Below, in pieces: positions 20,812 through 29,400 of a stretch of 64,000 nt of DNA. Below the pieces are notes generated by a model that saw nothing but the letters and a program-made list of their open reading frames with translations, was not told where the DNA came from and did not search any database. The stretch spans positions 558,001 to 622,000 of the forward strand of contig CP064983.1 of NCBI GenBank assembly GCA_016699635.1, given 5' to 3'. Origin of the DNA: Bacteroidota bacterium. GTDB taxonomy: Bacteria > Bacteroidota > Bacteroidia > AKYH767-A > OLB10. Numbering within the stretch: position 1 is the first letter of the stretch; each line of letters begins with the position of its first letter. A program made the position numbers and the translations under genes.

Positions 20812-20985
20812 TGTTTTTCAGATAGATTTTTCATTGATAAAAAGTGCATTGTCAACTGAATGTCAAAATTGACATTGGCTACTATTCTAAAAAGTAAGTA
20901 AAGTAATATTTAAACTTGCATTTACATACGATAAACTGATATATCTCATGCAAAACCTATAAAAAAGTACAGCCTTCCTGCATGG

Positions 20986-21016
20986 TTTGCAAACACATAA
21001 ATCTTTCCTACTTTTG
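20986..21016 (+). promoter_or_regulatory. Promoter of glutamate dehydrogenase gene
   Basis: TTTG at 20986-20989, a 19-bp spacer and TACTTTTG at 21009-21016 match the Bacteroidota promoter exactly. It ends 26 bp before the ATG at 21043. Confidence 0.8.
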
Positions 21017-21042
21017 CGTTCCCAATCAATATTATATAAGAC

Positions 21043-22321
21043 ATGGCTGATAGTAAAAAAGCAAAACAAAATCACGAAGAGGAAAATCCATTCGAAGAAA
21101 TGATTAAGCGCTTAGATGTAGCAGCAAAAATCATGAAATTAGACTCTGAAGTTTATGAAATAATGAAAAAACCCAGCAAGCTTGTGTATTGCAGCATGCC
21201 GGTTAAAATGGATAATGATAAAACAAAAGTATTTGAAGGTTTTCGAGTTGTTCACAGCACAGCTTTAGGACCCTCGAAAGGTGGTGTGAGATACAGCACT
21301 TATGTCAATGAAAACGAAGTGATGGCACTTGCTGCATGGATGACCTTTAAATGTGCTGTTGCTGATATTCCTTATGGTGGTGCAAAAGGTGGAATTACTT
21401 GCGACCCATCTACGATGTCGAAAGGTGAATTAGAGCGTTTGACAAGAGCATATACCAATGCTATGGTTGATGTGTTTGGTGTGGACAAGGATATTCCTGC
21501 ACCTGATATGAATACAGGCCCTCAGGAAATGGCATGGATTGTTGATGAATACAGTAAGTTAAAAGGAGGTTTTACTCCGGGTGTAGTTACAGGAAAACCT
21601 ATACATCTTGGTGGCTCATTAGGACGTTCGGAAGCAACAGGTCGCGGAGTTATGACTGCCACAATGGAAGCTATGGCAAAAATGGGATTAAATCCTGCTA
21701 AATGCCGTGCTGCCGTTCAAGGCTTTGGAAATGTGGGCTCAATTACGGCAAAACATTACGAAGCAAAAGGATTGAAGATTGTAGCAATTTCTGATCATAC
21801 AGCAGCTTTCTACAATCCTGATGGAATTGATATTGAAAAAGCCATTAAATACAGAAACTCTAATAAAGGTGTAATTAAAGGATTTAAGGGAGGTAAACTT
21901 ATCTCTAACGAAGAGTTACTGACGCTTAATGTAGATGTGCTGGCACCATGTGCAATGGAAAATCAGATTACTGATGAGAACGCTGGAAAGATTAAAGCAA
22001 AATTAATTGTTGAAGGTGCCAATGTACCCAACTACTGATGATACCGATCACATTCTGAGCAAAAAAGGTACAGTTGTAATTCCTGATATTCTTGCAAACG
22101 GTGGTGGTGTAACTGTATCATATTTTGAATGGGGTCAAAACCGTTCAGGATTATATATGACAGAAGAAGAAGTAAACACAAAAGCTGATCATTGGATGAA
22201 ACAAGCTTTCCACAATGTTTGGAATACTTCTGTGAAACATAAGACTACCATGCGTATTGCTGCATATATTTATGCACTTGGCAAAATCGAATTAGGAATT
22301 AAATCTCGCGGTCATTATTAA
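21043..22321 (+). CDS. Glu/Leu/Phe/Val-type glutamate dehydrogenase, with one frameshift
   Basis: The enzyme interconverts glutamate and 2-oxoglutarate plus ammonia. Key parts are the substrate region FEGFRVVHSTALGPSKGGVR, the catalytic-Lys segment FKCAVADIPYGGAKGGI, and the nucleotide-binding VQGFGNVGSITAKHY. The frame breaks at the CCC of 22027-22029. Removing one C continues VEGANVPTTDDTDHILSKKG and the C-terminal third, giving 425 residues, the normal length. Family members usually read EGANGPTT here, so a second nearby base may also be wrong. It has its own promoter. The hexameric catabolic type is likely from length, but the coenzyme cannot be read with confidence. Confidence 0.9.
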
Positions 22322-22351
22322 TAAAACATACCGCCTACTAATCCACTAAAA

Positions 22352-23011
22352 ATGACTATTCACCGTGAAGGAAAAAATTGGGTATGGGGGACACTCATCA
22401 CTGTCCTCCTTATCAATTTTCTTGTACTTAATTTTCGTGCAGAACACGATTGGATAACAGTTTTAGTTTTAATAGTAACCATAGTTTTCTTTTTACTGAT
22501 ACTTCAGTTTTTCCGTTATCCGAAAAGAAATATCACACGTAATGAAAATTATGTCATTGCCCCTGCTGACGGTAAAGTTGTAGTAATTGAACGCACTGAA
22601 GAAAGTGAATACTATAAGGATAAACGTATTCAGGTTTCTATTTTTATGTCACCCATAAATGTACATGCCAACTGGTATCCGATGAGTGGTAAAATAAAAT
22701 TTTTGCGCTATCATAAAGGGAAATATTTAGTTGCCTGGCATCCGAAAGCGTCAACAGAAAATGAGCGCTCCACTATTGTTGTTGAAAAAGATTCCAACAA
22801 AACTATTTTATTGCGTCAGATTGCAGGAGCCCTTGCAAAAAGAATTGTTTATTATCCTCGAGAAAACGATTTGGTAAAACAAGGTGCCGAAATGGGTTTC
22901 ATTAAATTTGGCTCGCGTGTGGATATTTATCTGCCACTGACAGCAAAAATTAATGTAGAACTCAATCAGAAAACTATAGGTGGTGTTACTGTAATTGCAG
23001 AATTGGCTTAG
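22352..23011 (+). CDS. psd: Phosphatidylserine decarboxylase family protein
   Basis: Psd converts phosphatidylserine to phosphatidylethanolamine. The 219-residue protein is of the short, archaetidylserine-decarboxylase-like class. Two N-terminal hydrophobic segments (residues 11-28 and 33-52) anchor it in the inner membrane. VSIFMSPINVHANWYPMSGK is a family signature. Autocleavage to make the pyruvoyl group is expected at the GS of FIKFGSRVD at about residue 189, where longer family members have LGST. It is 30 bp after the glutamate dehydrogenase gene and ends tail-to-tail with folP, 15 bp away. Confidence 0.9.
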   Translation: MTIHREGKNWVWGTLITVLLINFLVLNFRAEHDWITVLVLIVTIVFFLLILQFFRYPKRNITRNENYVIAPADGKVVVIERTEESEYYKDKRIQVSIFMSPINVHANWYPMSGKIKFLRYHKGKYLVAWHPKASTENERSTIVVEKDSNKTILLRQIAGALAKRIVYYPRENDLVKQGAEMGFIKFGSRVDIYLPLTAKINVELNQKTIGGVTVIAELA

Positions 23012-23026
23012 TTGTTCCGACAATAT

Positions 23027-23869
23027 TTATCTTACCTCATTTAATTTATTAAACAGCTTTATGCACTGCATGGCTTCTTTAACATCATGTACTCTTAAAA
23101 TTCTGGCTCCATTCATTAATGCAACCATGTTTAGTGCAGTAGTACCATTTAATGCCTCTGAAGGAGTTATATCAAGTGTTTTCCATATCATCCCCTTTCT
23201 TGATAAACCGGCTACAATTGGAAGTCCTACAATCTTCAGCAAATTAAGTTTGGCTAACAGTTCAAAATTATGTTCGACAGTTTTGCCAAAACCAAAACCC
23301 GGGTCTATTAAAATGTCATTTATGCCAACTTTCCTGCACAACAATAACTGCTTTGAAAAAAAATCAATGACCTCTTTAAGCACATTATCATAAACGGGGT
23401 TGTCCTGCATATTTTCAGGTCGGCCTTTCATGTGCATCATCAAATAGGGAACTTTAAGTGCAGCAACTGTTTCAATCATTTTACTGTCCATTAAACCGGC
23501 AGAAATATCATTAATCATGCATGCACCTGCATCAACTGCACGTTTTGCAATTACTGAATAAACAGTATCTACAGAAATCAATACATCCCCAAAATGTTGT
23601 TTAATTAATGCAATTACATTTCCTATTCTGCTCCACTCCTCCTCTTCAGTCGGCATTTTGGAGCCCGGACGCGAAGAAGAACCACCAATGTCAATAAATG
23701 TTGCGCCTTCATTCAGCATTAATGCTACTTGTGTTAAAATTGCATTTTCGCTGTTGTATTTACCTCCATCATAAAAAGAATCCGGTGTAAGATTTAATAC
23801 ACCCATAACATGAGGTTTATGCAGATTGATTAATTTGCCACAGCAGTTTATAGAAGTAAATGTTTGCAT
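23027..23869 (-). CDS. folP: Dihydropteroate synthase
   Basis: FolP joins p-aminobenzoate and dihydropterin pyrophosphate to make dihydropteroate in folate synthesis. The 280 residues contain the TIM-barrel signatures VMGVLNLTPDSFYDGGKY at residue 20, ATFIDIGGSSSRPGS, ISVDTVYS, INDISAG, LIDPGFGFGKTVEHN and GLSRKGM. The C-terminal ILRVHDVKEA supplies the Arg-x-His that binds substrate phosphate. It faces psd tail-to-tail and is divergent from the DoxX gene. A TATTTTTG at 23893-23886 on its strand, about 16 bp before the ATG, could be its -7 element. Confidence 0.95.
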   Translation of the reverse strand: MQTFTSINCCGKLINLHKPHVMGVLNLTPDSFYDGGKYNSENAILTQVALMLNEGATFIDIGGSSSRPGSKMPTEEEEWSRIGNVIALIKQHFGDVLISVDTVYSVIAKRAVDAGACMINDISAGLMDSKMIETVAALKVPYLMMHMKGRPENMQDNPVYDNVLKEVIDFFSKQLLLCRKVGINDILIDPGFGFGKTVEHNFELLAKLNLLKIVGLPIVAGLSRKGMIWKTLDITPSEALNGTTALNMVALMNGARILRVHDVKEAMQCIKLFNKLNEVR

Positions 23870-23885
23870 ATACTGATTTACAGAG

Positions 23886-23893
23886 CAAAAATA
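23886..23893 (-). promoter_or_regulatory. Possible -7 element for folP
   Basis: Read on the minus strand this is TATTTTTG, which fits TAnnTTTG and lies 16 bp before the folP ATG. No clear -33 element is seen. Confidence 0.35.
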
Positions 23894-24000
23894 TCAATTG
23901 ACATCAGGTGTGAAAAAGTTTTTGTCAATTATTGAAAACAATTGGCATAAAACAACATTATTTGTATTGATTTAAAAGACATTAATAACAAACAGAAAGT

Positions 24001-25129
24001 ATGAAATATATTGTTACACTTTGTAGAATTTTAGTTGGTGTTTTATTCATCATTTCAGGTTTTATTAAAGGTACCAACGACACTCTTGGCTTCAGCTACA
24101 AACTTGATGAATACTTTTTAGTATTCAACATGTCGTTTATGAGTGCATTTTCTGTGGCATTGGCACAGTTTATCTGTGTTGCAGAAATTGTTCTTGGTGT
24201 TGCTACCTTAGTAGGCTGGCGCATGAATTTAGTGACCTGGTTATTGATGCTGATGATTGTATTTTTCACCTTTCTGACTTTTTTATTCTGCTTATTTCAA
24301 TGTTGTTAAGGACTGCGGTTGCTTTGGTGATGCATTAAAACTAACTCCATGGCAATCGTTTGGAAAAGATGTAGTGCTTTTAGTACTTATTCTGGTAATC
24401 TTCGCATGGCGCAATAAAGTTAAACCGTTGTTTGAACTTAAAAAGACACGTTGGGTTGTCATCTTTGCATTATTTGCCAGTTCGCTTTTTACATACTACA
24501 CCTATGCACACTTACCTGTAATTGATTTCAGACCTTATGCAATTGGAAATAACCTTAAAATAGGTATGTTGCCGCCACCCAATGCACGTCCGGACAGTGT
24601 GGTTATTGTTTTCAAATACAAAGCGAAAGATGGTACAATAAAAGAATTTGGCATGAACAACCTGCCGGAAGATTTGGAAAACTATGAGTTTGTTGATCGT
24701 ACAGACAAAGTAATTCGTGAAGGTGATAAGCCTAAAATACATGATTTTACTATTGTTGATGCAGACGGCCATGATCATACTCAGGAATTTTTAAATAATC
24801 CACAATATTCCTTTATGCTTGTTGCTTATGATCTGAATAAGTCTAATACAAAAATTCAAAGTAAAGTAAATCAGCTTGCTGATGCCTGTAGCAAGAATAA
24901 AGTTCAGTTTTTTGGATTGACCTCTACCGTTGCAGCAGAAACAGATTTATTCCGTCATGAAAACCAAAACATGTTTGATTATTATTTCTGTGATGGAACA
25001 ACATTGAAGACCATCATCCGTTCAAATCCGGGATTGGTACTGCTGCAAAATGGTGTAGTAGTTGCCATGTGGCATTACAATGATTTTCCATCATGGGATG
25101 ATGTAAATAAACAATATCTGAAAAAATAA
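24001..25129 (+). CDS. BT_3928-type DoxX family membrane protein, with one frameshift
   Basis: The N-terminal 140 residues form a four-helix DoxX-like membrane domain beginning CRILVGVLFIISGFIKGTND. The frame breaks in the T run at 24279-24284. Removing one T restores FLTFYSAYFNVVKDCGCFGD, whose CGCFGD motif is typical where DoxX/MauE-type proteins face redox partners. The restored protein has 375 residues. After helix 5 (WVVIFALFASSLFTYYTY) is an extracytoplasmic domain with a thioredoxin-like outline but no CxxC that I can see. Function is not established; a role in envelope redox or electron flow is inference. recF follows after 27 bp. Confidence 0.8.
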
Positions 25130-25156
25130 TTCCATCAATCAATTTGTCTGCAATAA

Positions 25157-26260
25157 GTGTATCTTTCTAACCTATCTCTTGTAAATTTTAAAAACTACAC
25201 TGAAGCGCAATTAAATTTTTCTTCCGGTGTAAACTGTTTTACCGGCAGTAATGGTAGTGGAAAGACCAATATTATTGACGCTGTTTATTATCTCTCTTTC
25301 ACGAAAAGCTATTTTAATATTTCTGATACACAAAATATCCATCATGGTGAATCGCTGTTTGTCATTCAGGGAAAATTTGTTGTTAACGAAAAAGAAGAAG
25401 ATGTTTTTTGCGGAGTAAAAACCGGATTTAAAAAACAAGTTAAAAGAGGCAATGAAGAATATGAAAGGCTAAGTGATCATATCGGCCTTTTTCCTATTGT
25501 GATGGTAGCACCCGTTGATCATATTCTGATTGCAGAAGGCAGTGATGAAAGGCGAAAGTTTATTGACAGTATCATTTCACAAGTCAATAAACCATATCTC
25601 GAAAACCTGATTAGCTACAACAAAGCACTAATGCACAGAAACAGCTATCTGAAACAATTGCATGGGCGCATGCCCGACCCATCTATGATGGAAGTGTGGG
25701 ATGAACAGTTAGTAAATTACGGAAGTGCGATTGAAAAAGAAAGAAGAAAATTTATTGCTGAATTTATTCCTTTGTTTAATGAGACGTATAATTATCTGGC
25801 CGATCATGCCGAAGAAGTTTCAATAAATTATCAAACACAACTTGAGCAAGACGATTTTCGCACATTATTGAAATTATCTCTACAAAAAGATATTGCACTT
25901 CAACACACTTCTGCCGGCATACATAAAGATGAATTGGTTTTTAAACTTGGAAAATATCCACTAAAAAGAATTGCTTCGCAAGGACAGCAGAAAACTTTTT
26001 TGATGGCAGTTAAAATTGCGCAGTTTGAATATTTGTTTCGCCACAAAAAAACAAAACCCATTTTATTGCTTGATGACATTTTCGATAAGTTAGACGACTT
26101 TAGAGTAAAAAGACTGATGGAACTAGTCAGCCGTCACACATTTGGTCAGATTTTTATTACTGACACGCATCCGGAAAGGTTAAAAAAAATTTTCGAAGAC
26201 ATTTCAGTAAACATTAAACTCTTTGAAGTGAGCCAGGGAATGATTAATGAAGTAAGTTAA
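25157..26260 (+). CDS. recF: DNA replication and repair protein RecF
   Basis: RecF is an SMC-like ATPase that binds gapped DNA and helps load RecA. The 367-residue protein has N-terminal LSNLSLVNFKNYTEAQL, Walker A FTGSNGSGKTNI at residue 30, GLFPIVMVAPVDHILI, the ABC-type signature RIASQGQQKTFLMAVK at about residue 280, and Walker B PILLLDDIFDKLD. The start is a GTG at 25157; no ATG fits better, because the family usually begins just before the strand LSNLSLVNF. It sits downstream of the DoxX gene and converges with the ABC transporter operon. Confidence 0.94.
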   Translation: MYLSNLSLVNFKNYTEAQLNFSSGVNCFTGSNGSGKTNIIDAVYYLSFTKSYFNISDTQNIHHGESLFVIQGKFVVNEKEEDVFCGVKTGFKKQVKRGNEEYERLSDHIGLFPIVMVAPVDHILIAEGSDERRKFIDSIISQVNKPYLENLISYNKALMHRNSYLKQLHGRMPDPSMMEVWDEQLVNYGSAIEKERRKFIAEFIPLFNETYNYLADHAEEVSINYQTQLEQDDFRTLLKLSLQKDIALQHTSAGIHKDELVFKLGKYPLKRIASQGQQKTFLMAVKIAQFEYLFRHKKTKPILLLDDIFDKLDDFRVKRLMELVSRHTFGQIFITDTHPERLKKIFEDISVNIKLFEVSQGMINEVS

Positions 26261-26292
26261 TTTACAGGTAAACATTTTATGGCTTCATTATA

Positions 26293-27564
26293 TCAAGTCA
26301 GTTTAAGAATATTTTTCCTGAACAAATAGACAGCAATTATATTGAGTATAGTTCCTATTAATAACAACACTCCTATTCTCGACAAAAATGTAACACTTGT
26401 AATTGATAGGTTACGCCAGAAAATATCATAAAAACTCTGAATACTCCAGTAATTTACTGAAACAACGGCTAATTTTTGCATAAATGCAGGCATAAAAAAC
26501 AGCGGCATCATACTTCCACCAATGGCACTCATCACTAAAATAATTAAAGTAGAAAGTCCTTGTACTTGTTGTCTTGATTTAGCGAATGATGCAAGAAAAA
26601 CACCAAATGCAGAACAGGCAAATGCCGTGGCAACAATTGCTATTATTAAACCCGGCAAGTGAGCACTGACATCCAAACCAAATACCAAGCCTGAAAATGC
26701 AAACATCACTACTAATTGAAATATTGAAATTATATTGGCAGTAATTAATTTTCCAAATAAAATATGAATAGGGTCAATGGGTGAATAAAGTAATCTCTTT
26801 AAAGTTCCTTCTTGTTTTTCGTCTAAAAGCCCTACCCCTATTCCAACCACTGAAAACAAAAGCATCATCACAGAAGTTCCTGCAACTGCATGAATCAATC
26901 CTAATGCATTATCATTTTTTGATGCAATGAGTTTTGTCATCTTTATTCCGCTATCAAAAAAAGCATCACTTGCATTAGCTCCTCCACCGGTATTATTGTT
27001 TGCCATTCCCTGATAAATTGCACTAAACAAACTATCAGACTTCATCTGAATATTTGCTTTTGAATTCTGACTTGAATTACCAACCATTTTCTGAAACTTA
27101 TTGGCCATAACTTGCTGCGTATTTCCCAAATCGAATGGAAGCATTGCAACAGTAGGTATAAGCGATTGCTGAAGCAACCCTACTTCAATATCTCTGGCCT
27201 CATCATATTGCAACTCTAATGGCAATACATTGCCGGCCAAAAGAGAATCTGCAAAACCCTTATGAATAATTAGCACGCAACTCTCGTTTCCTTTTTTAAT
27301 TGCATTCTGCGCGGAATCTAATTGTATTTGTACTATTTGAATAGATTTTAACGAGTCTAACTTTTCAATTGCAGCTTCCGACAATTTTGTTTTATCCAAA
27401 TCACTGAGTAAAAGTGTTATTTTCTGATCTTCTTTGTTCTTTCCTGCACCACCAAAGGCAAATGAGAAAAGTGTTATCAAAGCAATTGGTATAGCAAAAG
27501 TCAGCACCATTGACCTTTTGTCTTTAATAAATAACATTAAATCTTTTATAGCAAGCTTTATCAT
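26293..27564 (-). CDS. ABC-2 type transporter permease
   Basis: The 423 residues follow the ABC-2 (NatB/YhaP-like) layout: one transmembrane segment at residues 17-35, a large extracytoplasmic domain to about residue 215, then five more segments. The cytoplasmic coupling motif VGIGVGLLDEKQEGTLKRLL is typical. Together with the ATPase gene upstream it forms an exporter of unknown substrate. The gap to the ATPase gene is a single base, so translation is likely coupled. Confidence 0.88.
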   Translation of the reverse strand: MIKLAIKDLMLFIKDKRSMVLTFAIPIALITLFSFAFGGAGKNKEDQKITLLLSDLDKTKLSEAAIEKLDSLKSIQIVQIQLDSAQNAIKKGNESCVLIIHKGFADSLLAGNVLPLELQYDEARDIEVGLLQQSLIPTVAMLPFDLGNTQQVMANKFQKMVGNSSQNSKANIQMKSDSLFSAIYQGMANNNTGGGANASDAFFDSGIKMTKLIASKNDNALGLIHAVAGTSVMMLLFSVVGIGVGLLDEKQEGTLKRLLYSPIDPIHILFGKLITANIISIFQLVVMFAFSGLVFGLDVSAHLPGLIIAIVATAFACSAFGVFLASFAKSRQQVQGLSTLIILVMSAIGGSMMPLFFMPAFMQKLAVVSVNYWSIQSFYDIFWRNLSITSVTFLSRIGVLLLIGTILNIIAVYLFRKNILKLT

Positions 27565-27565
27565 A

Positions 27566-28489
27566 TTAATCTCTTAATTGTTTACCGGTTAGACTTAAAA
27601 AGATGGTTTCGAGATTTGTTTTTTGAATTTCAATGTTGGCAATATCAGCACTCAATTGATTACACTTTGAAACCAACTTGGGCAAATCTGTTTTTATATC
27701 ATTTGAATAAAAAAGAATTTTATCATCCTGATGTTTCAGGTCTCTCCAAAATGAAGTAAGTTCGTTAACAAGTGTATCACTTAACTTTGAAAAAGTAATT
27801 GAGATAACCTCCTTAATTGCCATCGACTTCTTTAAGTCATCTAACGTGCCTTCGGCAATAATTCTTCCCTCATCAATAATTCCAATTCTATCGCAGAAAC
27901 GTTCTGCTTCTTCCATATAATGCGTTGTGTAAACAATAGTCATTCCATCACGATGGAGTTTTTCAATCACTTCGTAAATACAATTTCTGCTTTGCGGGTC
28001 AATACCAACCGTTGGCTCATCCATAAATAGTACTTTAGGACGATGCAACAAAGCTGCTGCAATATTTATTCTGCGTTTCATCCCACCTGAATAACTACCC
28101 ACTTTATCATTTCTCCGATCATATAAACCAAACCATTTTAGCAGTTCATCCATTCTTGCTTTCAGCTCACTTTCAGGAACGTTATACAAACCTCCCCAGA
28201 ATTTTAAATTTTCACCGGCTGAAAGTTCATTGTAGAGCGCTATTTCCTGAGGTACAACACCTATGACTTGCTTAACTTTTTTTGGATTTTTCTTGATGTT
28301 ATAGTTATCAATTACAACATCTCCGGCATCAGCATCTAAAATTGTACTCATTATAGAAATGGTTGTGGTTTTACCTGCACCATTAGGGCCTAAAAGACCG
28401 TAAAACTCACCATCTTTAATCAAAAAGTTTAATGACTTTACTGCTTCTCGCTCGCCATAACTTTTCTTTAAATTAATTACATCAATCAT
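27566..28489 (-). CDS. ABC transporter ATP-binding protein
   Basis: This nucleotide-binding subunit (307 residues) has Walker A GLLGPNGAGKTTT at residue 35, the Q-loop VVPQEIALYNEL, signature VGSYSGGMKRR, Walker B VLFMDEPTVGID and the switch His in IVYTTHYMEEAE. The C-terminal 80 residues form the extra domain found in DrrA/NatA-type exporters. It energises the permease encoded immediately downstream. The pair resembles drug or sodium efflux systems, but the substrate cannot be read from sequence. Confidence 0.92.
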   Translation of the reverse strand: MIDVINLKKSYGEREAVKSLNFLIKDGEFYGLLGPNGAGKTTTISIMSTILDADAGDVVIDNYNIKKNPKKVKQVIGVVPQEIALYNELSAGENLKFWGGLYNVPESELKARMDELLKWFGLYDRRNDKVGSYSGGMKRRINIAAALLHRPKVLFMDEPTVGIDPQSRNCIYEVIEKLHRDGMTIVYTTHYMEEAERFCDRIGIIDEGRIIAEGTLDDLKKSMAIKEVISITFSKLSDTLVNELTSFWRDLKHQDDKILFYSNDIKTDLPKLVSKCNQLSADIANIEIQKTNLETIFLSLTGKQLRD

Positions 28490-28785
28490 ATTAGGGATTG
28501 TATATTAGAAAAAACAAAACTGATTTTATTGAGTATCAAATCAGCAATTAATTTTTAAAAGTATATTTCAATAACTGAAAATTAAATTAAGAAAAGAAAA
28601 TAATCTAATTAAAAATAAGCTATCAGCAATTTAAACTTTACAGAAGCTTTGTTTGGGCAACAAAAATTGATTTTAAATATGGTCAGAAGAACCTGATACA
28701 ATACATTGAATATCAATTTATTGAAATTCTCTTTAAGAAAAATGTATGAAATACATTAACCAAAATCTGAGAGGAAACTTATCCA
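28490..28785. other. AT-rich intergenic stretch
   Basis: Between the ABC operon start and the tRNA terminator I see no gene, RNA or repeat. It presumably carries the ABC operon promoter, but I find no clear TAnnTTTG on the minus strand close to the start. Confidence 0.5.
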
Positions 28786-28820
28786 AAAAAACAAAGCCAC
28801 TCCTATTTTGAAGTGGCTTT
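28785..28820 (-). terminator. Terminator downstream of tRNA-Asp
   Basis: On the minus strand, the stem AAAGCCACT / AGTGGCTTT (arms at 28812-28820 and 28793-28801) is followed by G and a run of seven T. It lies 8 bp beyond the tRNA 3' end. Confidence 0.8.
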
Positions 28821-28827
28821 TAAGAGG

Positions 28828-28901
28828 CGGTCCGGACGGGACTCGAACCCGCGACCCCATGCGTGACAGGCATGTATTCTAACCAACTGAACTACCGGAC
28901 C
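28828..28901 (-). tRNA. tRNA-Asp (anticodon GTC)
   Basis: The minus strand folds into a complete 74-nt cloverleaf. The acceptor arms GGTCCGG / CCGGACC pair fully, with discriminator G. The anticodon stem CATGC / GCATG holds the 7-base loop CTGTCAC, so the anticodon is GTC. The T arm contains TTCGAGT between GCGGG and CCCGT. The CCA end is only partly encoded (CCT) and must be added after transcription. A promoter lies directly upstream and a terminator directly downstream, so it is a single-gene unit. Confidence 0.97.
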
Positions 28902-28916
28902 CTCTTTTAGAGGGCG

Positions 28917-28946
28917 CAAAGATAGATTTTTTATTCTTTCTACAAA
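28917..28946 (-). promoter_or_regulatory. Promoter of tRNA-Asp
   Basis: Read on the minus strand: TTTG (28946-28943), 18 bp, TATCTTTG (28924-28917). Both elements match the Bacteroidota consensus, and the -7 element ends 15 bp before the tRNA. Confidence 0.75.
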
Positions 28947-29030
28947 TAATCTTTACTTTTTTATTGCTATTTCTGTTCAAGTCAGCCCTTCGCCTGTGAA
29001 TTTTAAATAAGACGGCTTGTGAATTAACCG

Positions 29031-29038
29031 TATCTTTG
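29031..29038 (+). promoter_or_regulatory. Possible -7 element for DUF3467 gene
   Basis: TATCTTTG lies 15 bp before the ATG at 29054. It includes the TTG that would start a longer frame, which argues for the ATG as the real start. No well-spaced TTG is seen upstream. Confidence 0.45.
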
Positions 29039-29053
29039 AAGAAAATTCAGACA

Positions 29054-29362
29054 ATGGACAATAAAAACGAGAATCAGTTAAATATTGAACTGAGTGAGGA
29101 AATTGCAGATGGTATTTATTCCAATCTGGCCATCATAACCCATTCAAACTCCGAGTTTGTGGTTGATTTTATTAAAGTTATGCCTGGTGTTCCTAAGGCA
29201 AAAGTTAAATCAAGAATTGTTTTAACGCCTCAACATGCTAAAAGGCTGATGACAGCTTTAGCCGAAAATGTTGCAAAATATGAGCAGGCACATGGCACAA
29301 TTAAACAAACTGATGGCATAGCCATACCGATGAATTTCGGTGGGCCAACAGCACAAGCTTAA
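29054..29362 (+). CDS. DUF3467 domain protein
   Basis: This 102-residue cytoplasmic protein matches the DUF3467 pattern: IELSEEIADGIYSNLAIITH, SEFVVDFIKVMPGVPKAKVK and RIVLTPQHAKRLMTALAENV. The family is small and widespread in Bacteroidota with no established function. It has no signal peptide or membrane segment. A strong terminator follows two bases after the stop, so it is monocistronic. The ATG at 29054 is preferred over an upstream TTG that lies inside the likely promoter. Confidence 0.85.
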   Translation: MDNKNENQLNIELSEEIADGIYSNLAIITHSNSEFVVDFIKVMPGVPKAKVKSRIVLTPQHAKRLMTALAENVAKYEQAHGTIKQTDGIAIPMNFGGPTAQA

Positions 29363-29397
29363 AAAAGAAACCGCCTCAAGGGCGGTTTCTTTTTTGG
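29361..29397 (+). terminator. Terminator after DUF3467 gene
   Basis: A long stem AAGAAACCGCC / GGCGGTTTCTT (29365-29375 and 29381-29391, extendable by four A-T pairs) with a 5-base loop ends in a T run. The symmetric A and T flanks may let it also stop transcription from the convergent gene. Confidence 0.9.
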
Positions 29398-29400
29398 TTT

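Noticed and set aside
22007..22321. Separate small gene after the glutamate dehydrogenase frame
   Set aside because: Its sequence is the conserved C-terminal part of the dehydrogenase and joins in frame after removal of one C.
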